Translations under genes and position numbers: made by a program
Notes under the pieces: model-generated
Seen by the model: only the letters and a program-made list of their open reading frames with translations
Told to the model about the DNA's origin: nothing
Databases searched by the model: none
In this document: piece by piece, positions 12,791 through 25,360 of the stretch
Layout of the letters: the number at the start of each line of letters is the position of its first letter
Position numbering within the stretch: the stretch's first letter is position 1
NCBI GenBank assembly: GCA_033239005.1
Contig: BSQZ01000009.1
Coordinates: 3,032,252-3,096,251 of the forward strand
DNA: 64,000 nucleotides
From: Lamellibrachia satsuma
Lineage: Eukaryota > Annelida > Polychaeta > Sabellida > Siboglinidae
Direction: 5' to 3'

Positions 12791-13685
12791 CAAATATTTC
12801 ATGTATTACATAATACACTGATTACTATTAGAAACTCCAGACTAGCTAAATGTCCCTTTTTCATTAACTGGCACTGATGTTTTACTGAAAACTGTCAAAG
12901 TAAATAAAACAAATACTGTTTGGGGGCATGTCACAGTTATCCCCGTAAAGCATATTGCTATTTTAACAACACCAAAGGATTATATGGCAATAATACTTAA
13001 AAAGGAGCAGCACTTCATTTATATAACAATTTTATTAATTGTAACACACATGAAACATTATACAGTTATGATGTATTCAATGTGAAACTATTCTAAAAAA
13101 TGTGTTTAGTGACCAGCAATAATACTACCTCGAATACACAACGTCGTATAATGCAGATATTCTAGATGTTTACATTTCAGCTGTGTAACTGAACAGTCAA
13201 AGTGTAAGACATCCTGTGTGTACAATTACTGTACAGTACCTAACAGCCACGTCTGACATTACCAAGGTAATGAGATCTTGCAAACCGTTTAATACTCAAA
13301 ACCACAAAATAGTATTGCTAGTCTACTTTTTTGGTATTGAACTATTATGTTGATTTTGCTCAACTTCTCAATTGTTTATGGCTAGTATATTCCCAAAATG
13401 AGATGTTCCATTGCACACCTCTAGACGTGGCCCTTAAAAATGCTTTTAAATAAAATAATGGTCCCTCTTTTCTTAACAAATGCAGAAGACTCGACACATA
13501 AAAAGTTCTGGTTAAACCAACACCCATATTCAGCATCATATATCATTGCGGTGTCCCCTTAATTGAAGACATGGCACCAAATATGTATACATTTGCCTGA
13601 AAATGTAAGAGAGCCTGACAGTGAAAACGGCCCGATGGAAGCCACTATGTATAGTGCACCTTAGCTGCCCTGCTTTCTTAAAGCA

Positions 13686-14215
13686 AAATTAAGTCATGGT
13701 TTTGGGGCAATGCACATAAGAGTTAATAAAAACTAACCAATTATTTGCACCTACAATACAATCAAGAACATCATGCTTGTGGTTTTCTCAGAATTTGTTC
13801 AACAAGTGGGAGATTCTGGTAAAATCTCCATTTTCCTGGTTGCTGACATGTTGTTGACCAGAACCAAAAATAAGCACCTGGCAATTCTTGGAATACATCT
13901 TCTGCTGTGATATGTTAACACGCATTAAGTCAGAATGGGATAAGTTTAGTAAATAAAGGCCAAAGCATAAGTTGAGTTTAGATGTAGACAGCATGGCCGT
14001 GTCATATTGGCAAGTACAGTGTACTTTTCTTTGTACAAGACTAGGTGTTTACAATACAAATAGATTTACATTTGGTGAGCGATTATTGCAAGGCTACAAC
14101 CATATGTGCCATAAGGTTTTCCTAGTAAACCACTGGCATGATATTTCTGATCGCTGTTTGTAAATGGTCATGCTTTAGTAACTCTTATAGGTGCATAGGT
14201 CCAAAACCACGACTT
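13686..14215 (+). repeat. Diverged copy of the dispersed repeat also seen at 55.9-57.0 kb
   Basis: Shares, in the same order and strand, GGGGCAATGCACMTAA, GAGTTAATRAAAACTAAC, TCAGAATTTGTTC, GCTGACATGTT, AGTAAAYAAAGGCCAA, CATAAGTTGAGTTTRGA and TTTTCCTAGTAAACCACTGG with the 55.9-57.0 kb copy. The long spacing and similar order indicate one interspersed element family. Confidence 0.6.
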
Positions 14216-14898
14216 CTGTTTCCATTCAATCACTTGACTCATCAATGGCAACATTTGTTCAGTAGCCACATTAACAGCAAATTGTTCTCACAGAATATCT
14301 TGTATTATGCACTTCCTACATTTGACTGCCCATTCTGGCATCAAATATCCTGGCAGACACTTAAAGGATCACTCTGAACAAACCAACAGGATGAAGACAA
14401 TTCTGTTTGATACCCTAAAAATACTAGTTTTAGCATGTTACCCTACACCTTTTTCAACATATCCAAAAACACATGAAATTTCCAAAATACAGAAATATGT
14501 AGAAATTCTAAACTTTGCATCACAGAAAATACTCCCAACCTTTCACCCTGTTGATCCCAGCCTAAGTGATTCCTGGCCCCAAATAAAATAAAATGTGTTT
14601 CACACATGCTACTTAGATACTCATCAGATGTAACTAATAATGGATTTACCTCAAACATAAATATTAGATTTGGCACAACAAAATTAAATGCAGCGTATCT
14701 TATATAAATGTGAAAGCCTCTTTCTAATAAGCTTACCGTAACACTGCATTTGCGACAGTCCCCATCTCTAAAACTGTATATTCATACAGTTTAGTCAAAT
14801 GTTCATTGCATTAGGTTACAATTACACCAACAATGGCTGCATTGTCGCATATTATGGAAGTCACTTTAATAAACACGTTTATGGAAACCACACATACA

Positions 14899-15520
14899 TA
14901 CAGTCAAACCTGCTGAAGCGACCACCTGTCATTAATACAACCACAGTCAACTCCCAAGTACCACCTGTGCATATTAAGATACTGCCTTTGACATGGGTTT
15001 AGCTAAAAATCTAAAATTAAGTGTGCTCATTTTTGACAAATTAGTTATGTAAATAGTATATCTTAGAAAAATTTCCAATTACCGCCAGGAAATAAGTTTT
15101 GTGTTGAGTGAGGGAGAAATTGGAAATAATGTCAGCAGAGGTCAGGAATTACCTGGTAGTTATGTACAACTGTATGCATATCTTCTACAATTGTTCCAAG
15201 TTACATAATTTTTGTCAAACACTTCTTGAAAGCATGCATCCTGGGAAATATACCCCCACTGATATCACAAAATGGGACAAGCAGATTAGAAGAACCAGTT
15301 GCATGATTGCTGTGAATTATCACACTTAGTGCCAATTATATCATCTGTCTATGTAAAGTCGTGGACTGCATTACTGTGAATGTATTTCATTAGGCTAAAA
15401 GTATCTTTCTTAAAAGGAATTAGAACTTTTAGCAACCGTATCATATGCACTTTAAGAGACCACCTGTACTAAGAGACCACTGAATGGCTAAAGTAGATCA
15501 GATTGAGGAATATCCAAACA
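14899..15520. repeat. pogo-type MITE fragment
   Basis: Begins TACAGTCAAACCTGCTGAAG and contains repeated GACCACCTG motifs (near 14920 and 15460), with CAGT at the terminus as in pogo-family ends. A related end, TACAGTGAAACCTGTCC, occurs at about 50132. No clean right terminus was found. Confidence 0.35.
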
Positions 15521-16164
15521 CGCTAATCACTGGCACTAATGAAGATATGTATCACGGTAGGGCTATGTATAAATACTTGATGTAAACATCTACCCCTTCT
15601 ACATCAATAAAACAGTCAGCACATTTTCACTATTTCTACCTAATACAGTTCATCGCATTCTACCTCATACAGTTCATCGCATTTTCACTATTGCTACTTA
15701 ATACAGTTTGTCATGTTGCCCCTTCTATCAGTAACCGTGGCTTCAGAGATCAAAATTAACAAGTCTCTGGTTTTAAAGCACATAAACGCCATCTTCTAAC
15801 AGACTAAAAAACTTGAACATGACACAATGTACAACTAATATGTACCCATTATGTTGCATACAATACTGAACTGTTGTGAAATGGATGGTCTTGCCATGCA
15901 ATAATAATAATAATACATTTGTTACATAGCGGCCCGTCCAAATAATTGTTCTGGGCGCTGTACAGTGGTGTAACTATATTGTTCAGGGTGTAGCAATAAT
16001 TCAGTTAAACAATATCACTTAACATCGGCAAACAAACACCACATATCCCATTAAACACAGTCGTGGACTTATAAATCACATATATCAATATTACATGGCA
16101 ATGCATTCATTCCCTTTCAGGCCTTGAATGCCAATATAGAGATCGCCCTTTCAGGATCAGATAT

Positions 16165-19100
16165 CTACTCCTTCTTGTCTTTCCGTTTCCATGTAGGCAT
16201 TGGCACTTTTGCTGCAACTGTCTTTGTTGTGTTGATGACCGCACTGCCAGCAATGTAGCCCTTGCCTGCGACCCACTTGACACTACCGACACCCAGCCCA
16301 ACGGTGCCAGTGACGGCACCGGTTGTTGCACTGTACAACCCACTGGACATGCGCCACATTAAACTTGTTGGTTTTGTAGGCTCTGCAACAGAAAACCCAG
16401 ATGGCTTTGAGAACAACAAGCCATACAATATCATTCTATCATACCAAATTTCTCGGAGACCTAAGCCCAGAGGCGCATCAAAATCAAAGGTTTAGGCCAT
16501 CTCAAAATCGGTATACGATATTACAGTGTTAAAAGTTGCCACCAGATGGATGCACACACTAAGGAGGGTATGCAAGATAAAAAGGATAAGTCTTGGGATG
16601 ACGTCAAAATATTATTACGAGTTCCACAAGCCAGACTACTACATAGGAGTTCCACAAGCTAGACTACTACATAAGAGTTCCACGATCCAGACTACTACAT
16701 AAGAGTTCCACAAGCCAGACTACTACATAAGAGTTCCATGAGCCAGACTACTACATAAGAGTTCCATGATCCAGACTACTACATAGGAGTTCCACAAGCC
16801 AGACTACTACATAAGAGTTCCATGATCCAGACTACTACATAGGAGTTCCACAAGCCAGACTACTACATAGGAGTTCCATGATCCAGAATACTAAATAGGA
16901 GTTCCACAAGCCAGACTACTACAATCACAGCAAGACTGTCACCCCTGGGTATCCGTCACTCCTGGGTATCCGTCACTCCTGGGTACCCGTCACTCCTGGG
17001 TACCCATCTTGTTTGTGGAGTTTACACGTCAGTGGACATCTGATCATTTATTTTCGTTGACTAGGCATGTTTTCAAATTAATTATATTATTATGATATCC
17101 TACTAACACATTTCACTATTCATTGTTGTTCTACCATGCTATACAGGCCTTGACATTAAAATTTTGTAGCCAGTGACCCAGTAGATTTGAAATGTTAATG
17201 GCCCCCGATAAGTTACTGGCCTGGATTTTTTCTCAGATATAAAACAACATAGAATGCTTGCAATGCAGAGCAGTAGTTTTGTGTATGTAGGGCCTATATG
17301 TAAATATAGGTGTGACATCTGCTGTTGCGTTCGTGCGGGCACCAACCTGCTCCCATTCGCCAATTAGTTTTCATGTAAGCTGCACGTTTGCTTCCGTGAG
17401 TGGAGCCAAGTGTTTTATTTATTTGAATGATCATTGTTTCTTTTAAACACTGATTAAAAACGTCGCCATGAATTAACCTGTTTTAGTTTTCTTTCAGTTG
17501 TTTCACTGACCCAGGTATCTTCCTGATAGCGAGCTGCAGTGACGCATAGTGAGATGCTGGAAATTAGTCGTCATTTTCACGAAGCGTTTCGTCATTCAGC
17601 AAATTAAGTTAATGAACTACAATATCAATATTAAACACTGCACTGAACTAAAATAATCTCACAGATGCCAACTTCCAACCATAAGTCGGAGTATTGATGT
17701 CGCGGCAAAGCCCCAACGGCGACTGATGAATGTTGAAGGTGTTTGCGGAGGAGTGCATGGGGGTATCCCCTCTCCCATTGGGGGAGTGTATGGGGGTATC
17801 CCCTCTCCCATTGGGGGAGTGGGGAATGATGCTCCATGATGTATGTAAGAGCCATCTGAGCAGTAATTTTGGTAGTCCAAAATTAAGTTTTTAAAGAAAA
17901 ATATTAATAATTTTCACTAAACATCAATGTTTCATAATGCCTTATCAAGTGGTTTCATTAATAGATGACGGGCTTTCATTCCAATAGCAAAATGTGCATA
18001 AAAATCATCATTATCAAGAACTGAACATGGAGTACAGAAGTCTGAACTGGTGTAAATTTATACATTCTTAAAAAGAATGTACACTGCATCATGCTATGTA
18101 TGTTAAAAGAAATAAAACATACATTTTAACATATCAATAACAATGATTAAGTGTGATCCATTGTGGAGAACACAAGAACGCAGGTCATGACTATCGTCAA
18201 TGACCGTGAAGTTCAAACAAACATCCTAGTGACGTATCCTTAGGCATGTGGCACTTAGAGGTTATCAATAACTAGGAGTATCGTTAAGTGCCCTAATATC
18301 ATCAGGTTTTGTTACCCCAATTTCATTTAACTAGCAGGTGGCACACATAAACAATGTTTGGTAGCATTGTAAGAGCAACGTCTTGGGACCAATCGAAGTA
18401 CACAATAGGTATATATATATGTTAAAGGTAAATTATACAGAGCATTGCAAAGGTGAGAGGGTGCACATGATGGAATAAGGAACTCAGTAATTTATTTCCG
18501 TCTTCCTGGGTGTCTGTAATTCGGCAAGGAGTCTTATGTCCGTCCGCACTATGTACAGGGATGCCCTAAGTTCGTCGCCAGTAATTATGACATTCCTAAA
18601 GTTAGCTATCAATAACTATTAAAGAATATAACGTTACTAAGTAATTCCACCATCAATTCAAAACCTTACTGATAACACATATAGGCTGCAACATATATTA
18701 TTAAGTCGCCGTCACTCATTTTCATGTTAATCAGTTCATATGACACATGATATTGAAAAAGTACCATTTATTGTAAATCAACGCTGAACTGTAACCAATT
18801 ATATGTAAAGTTAGTTTATAAGATGGTGAATTAAACAGTTCCTCTAAAGGCATATGACATTTGGGGGAAAACCTGCAAATGCTTTTACGATTGGCTACAC
18901 ACAAGATACACGTATAAAGGTTCTTGCAATTTTTATCCAGTTCAACGTCCATCCGCTCTCTTTCTCCCTCACTCTCCCTCTTCATCTCCCCTGTTCTTCC
19001 TCCAGTTCACCATCCATCCGCTCTCTTTCTCCCTCACTCTCCCTCTCCATCTCCCCTGTTCTTCCTTCAGTTCACCATCCATCTGCTCTCCCTCTATTGC

Positions 19101-22100
19101 ACCCTGCTCTTCCTCCTGTTCACAGTCCATCCACTCTATTGCACAATGATCTTTCTACAGTTCACTGTCCATCTGCTCTCCCTCTGTTGCTCTCTATTCT
19201 TCATCTAGTTCACCGTCCATCCACTCTCACTCTGTTGCACCCTGCTCTTCCTCCTGTTGTTCATCTAGATGTTTTGTTCTGTTACGCTCCGGTCTTCCTC
19301 AATCACGACTGGCATGATTGTTTGTAGGTCAGCAGGGAGGAGAGGAACGAAATGGTTTGGCTGCCACCAGCAAGACCGTGCACTACTGGACACACTAGTC
19401 CACATGATGTGCAGAATGTTCTCAAACCGCATGTTTCTAGGCATGACAAGACGGTGGAGGTCACGCGTTACATTACCCATTCCTGGGTATACTGATTTCA
19501 CTCTTGCTCCAAGTATGGACGAGATGGCATGGATTTGCCAAATGCCCAGGTATTCGCCTGGTTTGACAACATTGACAACAACCTACATACCTCTGTGGAA
19601 GGTCGGTTTGTGCCGGGCTGATACAAATCAGAAAACATGGCATGTCATACTCCTTGAAGTGCAGTCGCTGATGCCTTTTGCAAGGAAACTGTCATCTAAA
19701 TACAGGTCCTCGTGAACACCAAGTTCCACGGTAATTCTCACTCTGGCTTCAACGTGGTGATCTGCATTCCTGTGCCTGTAATAGCTTGTCGTGCTTGGAA
19801 GACAGTCACCATATGCAGGTATCTGCATGGGTCTCAGGTCAGAATATTCGACCATGTCACACAGAAGATCTGAGGACACTTCATCAGCTACATGACATGT
19901 TGGTAGAACAATGACGGGCTCGTTGTCGCTTACTTCTGATAGTGCCTCTCTGCTGCATTGAACGAAGGCAGCAAAGTTTTTGCATTTCATTAGCAATTGT
20001 TGCCATGCCTGGAAATGCCTAATGCACTTCTTTGCTCGACTGTTCTTCTCTTGTATTGCTTTTGCTTTCAGGATATCTTGCTGTTTTTCTTTAGCACATT
20101 TCTGCCTCTTAATTCTCTCTTCTTCTTTTTGTATCTCATTAAACAACCTCTTCTTTGCTCGTTCTTCCTTTCTCTTCCACTTGGCTTCTTCTGCATCTTG
20201 TTTAGCTTTCTCGTGTTCTCGTATTTTTCTTGCAATGTCTTCAGATGTCAGTATTCTAGATCTGGTGATTTTGCACTTACAAATGTGCATCACGTGCTTT
20301 TCTGGTTTTACAGGCGGCAACAAAATGTCTGAAAGTCTTGGTGGAATAATGCCTGCTGTGACTAACGGGTTTTCTTGTAGGTGTGGTTCTGACAGCGCTG
20401 GCTGGTTGGGTTCCTTGACCTCTTCGATTTTCTTCTTTAATATACTCTGTTATGCAAACTGCATCCTAGCTTTTGTTCATGTATGTTTTTTGTGTACTTT
20501 TTTGCGTAGGCATTGCATTCATGGCGGGAACGTCCGGTGACAAGAGCGATTCCACACAGAGGTTGATCACACATTCTGTGTTTTTTTCAAGTTCGGGTTC
20601 ATCATACCTTCATCAACACTGTCTGAAATACCCACCCCAGTGATATCACATTTGTTGTTAATCTTGGGTTCCTCTTGTACTTGATTTTCTGTGTGCCCAT
20701 CGTCTACATCTTCTACACATTCTGGTTGGGTTGACACTGGAACAGATGCTACATTGGTTATCTCAAGCTTAGCATCTTGCTTGTCTGGTTTCTGAATCAG
20801 TTCCTTGCTGATTGCATCTCTGTTCAGTGGAAAGGTTTCCGAAACGATTCAGCGTTTGTACCTGCTGTGAATGTCTTCTCAGCAACATTCTTAAAGATTG
20901 CTGGAAATTTGTATTTGCTTATCCAGCAGCCCCCTCTAAGCATTTTTACCTAATGCATGACTTTGCTTAACTCAGCCTTCATTGTGTGATAGATTGCAAC
21001 GTCGCAGGGTTGTAGAATGTGAGTGAGATTGGGCGGAAAGCAAAGGAGAATGACGCAATTTGCAGTAGCCAGGTCAATAAGGGTTGGCGAGATGTGGGCT
21101 GCTGCTCCATCCTGCAACAGCAGGAGCGGTCTCTCTTTTGATGCATGAGCCAGCAAATTCTTCTGAAACCACTCTGCATAGATTTCTTGATCTACAAATC
21201 CGCTCTCAGATTAACTGTAGGTAGCGTTCGGTGGTCCACCTTTCTTGTATGTCCTTCCTGCTGGTATCCCTTTGCTAAAGATCAAGAGCGTAGGTAAATG
21301 TCCTCCACCTGCGTTGATGCTGCACAAGACGGTTATATGCTGGTCTGCACCTTGTGCCAATGCATGGCAGTGCTTGCTTTTGATTTGCACAAGTACCTTC
21401 TCTGTAGAGCGATTGAGGAATACCGCAGCTTCACCACAGTTACATATTTGATGTGGTTTCTCCATCAAACTGTTCTCCTCCAGAGTGGCATGCAGAACAT
21501 CAAAGTAGTTTCCGATGATGTCTGGTGTGGCATTTGCCACTCGCCCATGATCAATTGACTCTGGCTTTCAAAGGGTGTCTAGCCCTAAAACCACGCCACC
21601 AGTTTAGGGATGGCCCAGTACTCTTGTTGAAGCATTAATTTCCTTGTCGCAGGGCAATGGGCCACGCAAGTCCAATTACTTGGGTTCTTGTGATGGGATA
21701 CTGGTGGTCTGCCATGTAATGGATGTATCGTACTAGGGTGGCTTCGTGGTCATCTCCTAGCACTGGAGGTCGTCACATTTTTGCATCCATGGGAACTTTC
21801 CCTTTAACTATGTCACTCAAAGTCATCCGAGGATCCCCGTACTCCTTAGCTGTTGCATTGTTAATGTTGATGGCTTCATGGGCATTCCGGCTCATTTCAT
21901 AATCTTCTATTCATGGTGGTAATGCGATACACTGGTAGCGTAATTTGTTCTCTGCATTGATGTATGAAAACACATAATACAAAAAAGGTAATATTGACAA
22001 AAATAAAATGCCCCTAAGATTTGGCGACGAAGATAGGGCACGTTGACAGAAGGGGTGACATTAATCTGTCAGAAGCACGTTTTGGGGGACCTAATATCGT

Positions 22101-23909
22101 CATAGAAATAAAACAACTACCAGCATTGCATAATGCATGATCCCGTTTTAACATTTGTATTGATAAATGGCAGAACTTTAAGACCAGAGAGCCATAGTGT
22201 ATACATTAACTTTAGTGTGCATGCAACAACATTCGTTCTGCAAGTACACTGGTGTCAAGGCTGCATTATGGAAAAACGCAACAGTGAATAGGGGTACCAC
22301 CTTTCGCAACATATTTAACATACAAATACAGGTTTCTACCGCTGTTCTCTTTATAAATGTAACAGCAAACTCACCTGAACTATTCGGTGCCATCCATTGA
22401 TTCATCTGATCACGTGGGACGCGGTAAGGGATCATTTAAACTTTGATGACGATATTAGGACACTGACGAAATTACAGCATTTCATATTACAAGTTACAAA
22501 TCGTAATAGTTGGCATCTCTGTAATCACAGCTAAAAATATTATTTTGTTTGGCTAAAACGAGTTAAACACGATTTAAAATCTGCATGTGAACAGCTGTGG
22601 AAATCGTGTGGCATCAGCGATAGTGCTGTAGCCAGTGTGGTCATGACATAACTGAAACTGGATTCGGTGAAATTGACGTTTGCACACTTGTGATCTGCCT
22701 GGGTACTGCTTATTAGCTGTTTATGTCGAAATTGCGGCCACGTAACTCTGTCACGTCATCGTCAAAGAGGAAGTCTGACCACTTAACGAACAGAACATAG
22801 TAGCAGAAATGATTTGAAATGCCTGTGACTCACCAGGCCAGCAAAATATAAAAATTTGTGGCCTGATCTGGCCCGACGGCCTTAAAAACGTTAATGCCGA
22901 GGCCTGTATTCTATTCATACATAATAGTGAATATAATAGTTCGTTTTTCATGTTGTAATGATTATTTTGACATATCCAAACTTGTTTTTACCTTTGTAGA
23001 AATTTTCATCGTCTTATCAAAGTGACTTCATCAATACTAATGACGTCGGATGACATCATCGCACACTTGAGGAAGTTTGCCCTCATCTCAGTTGATCGCT
23101 GCCTTGGTCTTGCATATCCATATGTCCTCTTTCACGTGTCTTCCCTATCAATCACTTTTACTCCCTCCCAGTCTGAGATGGTTTTCGAAGGTTGTGTGAT
23201 CTGTGAGGGGGGACTTGTTGGTGGTGGACTGCGACCGCTTCTTTTCGCACCTCATGTATTTTTCTTTTTGTATATCTTCTACATCTTTCTTATGTTCCCT
23301 TAGTTTGGTCTTAAACAATCTCCCTGTCTCTCCTATGTAGGCTGCGCCACAACCTGGTATTTGGTAGACTAGTTCATCCTGTTCTTCTGGTTCTACTTTG
23401 TCCTTTGGATCTACCAACAAACATCTCAGTGCTGTGTGGGGAGTCACCGGGGACACATGGCTGTAGCCATTAGTACCGATGACGTCGCCTTGATAAGATG
23501 ACGAACATTTCTACACAGTAACAACAAGCTTTGGATATGTCAATATAATTATTTCAACACCTATTCATACATGATTTCACACTTGCACAGATAGATTGTC
23601 AGCAACAAAACAAGGATCCTTGCAACACTACATCACCAAAACAATGCTCCTTACAGCACCACAATGATTGCTGCTGCACTACGTCACCACAGCAACGCTA
23701 CAAGCAGCACTAGGTCAGCAAAAAAGGATCCTTGAGGACCGTATGGCTTGCCATTGGCACTAGTGTTTAATCCTACTAATAATGAAGCAATTACCTATGA
23801 TTTCATCTGTCTTCTTGTCACTGCTCAGTTCAGGAGCATCGTTCTCCTTTACACCTTCTGGCTCAATCGCACCGTTCATGACACCACTCGTGCTGCCCTC
23901 AGTGATCAT
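16165..23909 (-). CDS. TMEM263: TMEM263-like small membrane protein, two coding exons
   Basis: The terminal exon is 16165-16382 on the minus strand, with an acceptor TTCTGTTGCAG just above 16382. It encodes SSGLYSATTGAVTGTVGLG, then VGSVKWVAGKGYIAG and the basic end VPMPTWKRKDKKE. This is the glycine-zipper hydrophobic segment and lysine tail of TMEM263, a small conserved membrane protein of poorly known role. A matching upstream exon is proposed at 23795-23909: it starts MITEGSTSGVMNGAIEPEG, is hydrophilic and acidic like the family's N-terminus, and ends in a G that completes the split GAG codon. The product would be about 110 residues. The 7.4 kb intron holds the pogo and Penelope elements. 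The first exon could extend upstream, since its frame stays open to an acceptor-like site near 23960. Confidence 0.65.
16615..16925. repeat. 28-bp minisatellite in TMEM263-like intron
   Basis: Ten to eleven copies of a unit reading GTTCCACAAGCCAGACTACT then ACATARGA, with alternating CACAAGCC and CATGATCC variants. Confidence 0.9.
16930..17006. repeat. 18-bp tandem repeat, four copies
   Basis: Units reading CCTGGGTATCCGTCACTC, directly following the 28-bp minisatellite. Confidence 0.85.
17006..18930. other. TMEM263-like intron, mostly featureless
   Basis: At 17750-17822 a roughly 33-bp unit, TGGGGGTATCCCCTCTCCCA plus TTGGGGGAGTG, occurs twice and creates Pro/Gly-rich open frames on the minus strand. 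Otherwise nothing is supported. Confidence 0.5.
18936..19262. repeat. CT-rich ~65-bp degenerate tandem repeat
   Basis: Four to five diverged units with CAGTTCACCATCCATCCGCT, CTCTTTCTCCCTCACTC and CCCTGTTCTTCC. The open frames here are low-complexity Ser/Pro/Leu products. Confidence 0.8.
19269..20323 (-). pseudogene. OTU/vertnin-like domain attached to pogo transposase C-terminus
   Basis: The minus-strand frame from 20323 starts with a charged coiled-coil tail (residues about 20-95, Glu/Lys/Arg-rich, as at the C-terminus of pogo-type transposases). Then comes IPAYGDCLPSTTSYYRH and HHVEARVRITVELG, resembling the Asp-Cys catalytic block of OTU-like peptidases. After breaks at 19628 the other frame continues GEYLGIWQIHAISSILG and WWQPNHFVPLLP, resembling the OTU His block. 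This combination matches the vertnin-like cysteine-peptidase fold linked to mobile elements; that assignment comes from memory of motif layout only. At least two frame breaks make it a relic. Confidence 0.55.
20330..20950 (-). pseudogene. Linker between transposase core and coiled-coil tail
   Basis: On the minus strand the frames read an acidic Pro/Glu/Asp-rich linker broken by stops, joining the DDE core to the coiled-coil and OTU-like part. It supports one long ancestral reading unit but holds no domain I recognise. Confidence 0.4.
20950..21960 (-). pseudogene. pogo/Tigger-type DDE transposase, inactivated
   Basis: On the minus strand, a CENP-B-type DNA-binding region includes MADHQYPITRTQVIGLAW (about 21720-21667). 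The DDE core follows: NCGEAAVFLNRST (about 21445), CHALAQGADQHITVLCS, then LLLLQDGAAAHISP and FPPNLTHILQPCDVAIYHT (20990-21120). The Asn-x-Asp-Glu block reads NCGE, so the first catalytic Asp is Gly. The second and third acidic positions are present. There are in-frame stops and shifts between blocks, for example after the GGPPNATYS end near 21213. The transposase is dead and sits in the TMEM263-like intron. Confidence 0.8.
21960..22950. other. TMEM263-like intron, no feature seen
   Basis: Nothing supportable between the pogo-type and Penelope remnants. Confidence 0.5.
22953..23557 (-). mobile_element. Penelope-like element 3' fragment with inverted flanking repeats
   Basis: A GIY-YIG endonuclease fragment flanked by an inverted repeat: 22953-23040 matches the reverse complement of about 23472-23557 (TTGACATATCCAAA, TTTGTAGAAATTTTCATCGT against the same with scattered changes). 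Penelope-like elements often carry such terminal repeats in inverted order. The reverse transcriptase is missing, so the element is truncated. Confidence 0.65.
23148..23456 (-). pseudogene. Penelope GIY-YIG endonuclease fragment
   Basis: The 102-codon frame contains DELVYQIPGCGAAYIGETGR then LFKTKLREHKKDV and NKSPLTDHTTFENH. This is the GIY-YIG core (here CGAAYIG) with Arg, the KLREH helix and the DH-x-x-x-N-H end typical of Penelope-type endonucleases, which nick target DNA for reverse transcription. The usual CCHH-type finger and the RT are not present upstream. Confidence 0.75.
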
Positions 23910-23959
23910 CCTTGTGTTATCTACAAGTACATGATTCAAAGTTTGAACACCACATACCT

Positions 23960-25300
23960 GTAGAACCCAGATTTTGGTGCACTTATATTGACAACACTAA
24001 ATATCCAACTATCCACCATCTGTGAGGTGCTCTGGGATTCCTGCATTAAAATTACAGAATTATTCCATTAAAAGGTAGTGATACTCTAGTGTACTATTTC
24101 AAAAGTTCAGCAAATATGATTCATGCGTGGAAGCAAATTGAACGTTGGCTAATTTTCTACGTAATGCTCAGTGCCAATATGGACAAACAAAATATAGCCC
24201 CGATCACCAATTCCTAGCTGTTACCACGAGAACGGCAGAGCTAGAATGGGGTGCTCAGCAGATGATGGAGGCACTAATCTGCGCGTACATAGCACAAAAA
24301 TGACATACTAGTTACACACCTGGAAACAAAATGATAAAATGCCAACATGCTACCGATATCACAACATGCGCGATTGCTGGCAAAATCTGAATTTCCTCGA
24401 ATAAAAAGGTTGCTATTATGCATGCATCATTATATACTATGAATTTTCACTTGTCCACTGAATAACCATGAAGGAACATTCTGCTTGTGTGAACAGATTA
24501 TGACTTGGTTTCAGACAAACGGACAAGTGCCAATGTTGGTGATATTGAATAAATACACTGACTTTCACTGTGTTACTTGTTACTTCAAAGTTTAAAGTTT
24601 GCAATAAGTGCACGAAAACGATTTTAGCAAAATAAAACTTAACATGAACATTGAAGAGACAATAAGCACAAACGTGACAAAGTGACATGTAGCAAGCCAT
24701 AACATCAACTGAAAACATCTGACAGAAACTTGACAAGTACGAACATTTGCGAGTTAAATTTTAGATTTGATTACATAACTGACATTAATTATGATTATAT
24801 TTTTTTATATGAAATGTTAAACTGACAAGAAACCAGCCTACACTCTTCACATGTCACTCTTTCATGTTAATTCATTACATTCAGTTATAAGCAAACAGGT
24901 GACGTTGAAGCCGTAGACTAGTAGTACAGCGTGTACATTATTTTACGGTAAATACTGCCAAATTACGACATCTGTCATGATCTGACCGAATCTGACGGTA
25001 AATTGGAATAGCCTCAGAATTGGAATACACAGAACATTTAACAATTGAAACAGTTCTGAGCCACAATCTACTAAGAAAATTGAACCAGTTGATGCACACA
25101 TGTATAACTTACACAACAAAGTATATGGCCTGCAAATATCACTGCGTGTTATTTACGATATTGCATCAACAACTACAAAACAACGTCGACATCTGGCTCC
25201 GCTGGTTTTCTACAACTTCCTTTCTGCGCTACGCGTTCATGTCGTTTAGCTTCTTACACATAACGTGATTGGGTGAATTATAGAGAGGTAGCCAATCAAT
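23960..25300. other. Intergenic, no feature seen
   Basis: AT-rich sequence upstream of the TMEM263-like gene. No CpG-rich promoter or coding signal was recognised. Confidence 0.5.
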
Positions 25301-25302
25301 AA

Positions 25303-25360
25303 GCGGTTTACATATTTCAACGATTAAATCACAATAGCTCGTCATATAAACAAACTATGG
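25303..25360 (+). repeat. Left arm of inverted repeat flanking the gypsy insertion
   Basis: GGTTTACATATTTCAACGAT, then CACAATAGCTCGTCATATAA and ACAAACTATG match the reverse complement of the 33676-33757 arm. Weaker similarity extends on both sides. Confidence 0.75.

Larger units (their letters stand above)
13020..16164 (-). other. Probable 3' UTR/downstream region of the TMEM263-like gene
   Basis: Read on the minus strand, this follows the TMEM263-like stop codon at 16165-16167. An AATAAA on that strand lies at 13031-13036. It is interrupted by a dispersed repeat (13.69-14.22 kb) and a pogo-type repeat end (from about 14899). The extent of the UTR is inference. Confidence 0.35.

Noticed and set aside
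18854..19327. Ser/Pro/Leu-rich plus-strand open frames
   Set aside because: Product of a CT-rich tandem repeat.
19980..20540. 186-codon plus-strand frame with Phe/Cys-rich product
   Set aside because: It is antisense to the coiled-coil tail of the pogo/OTU-like relic.
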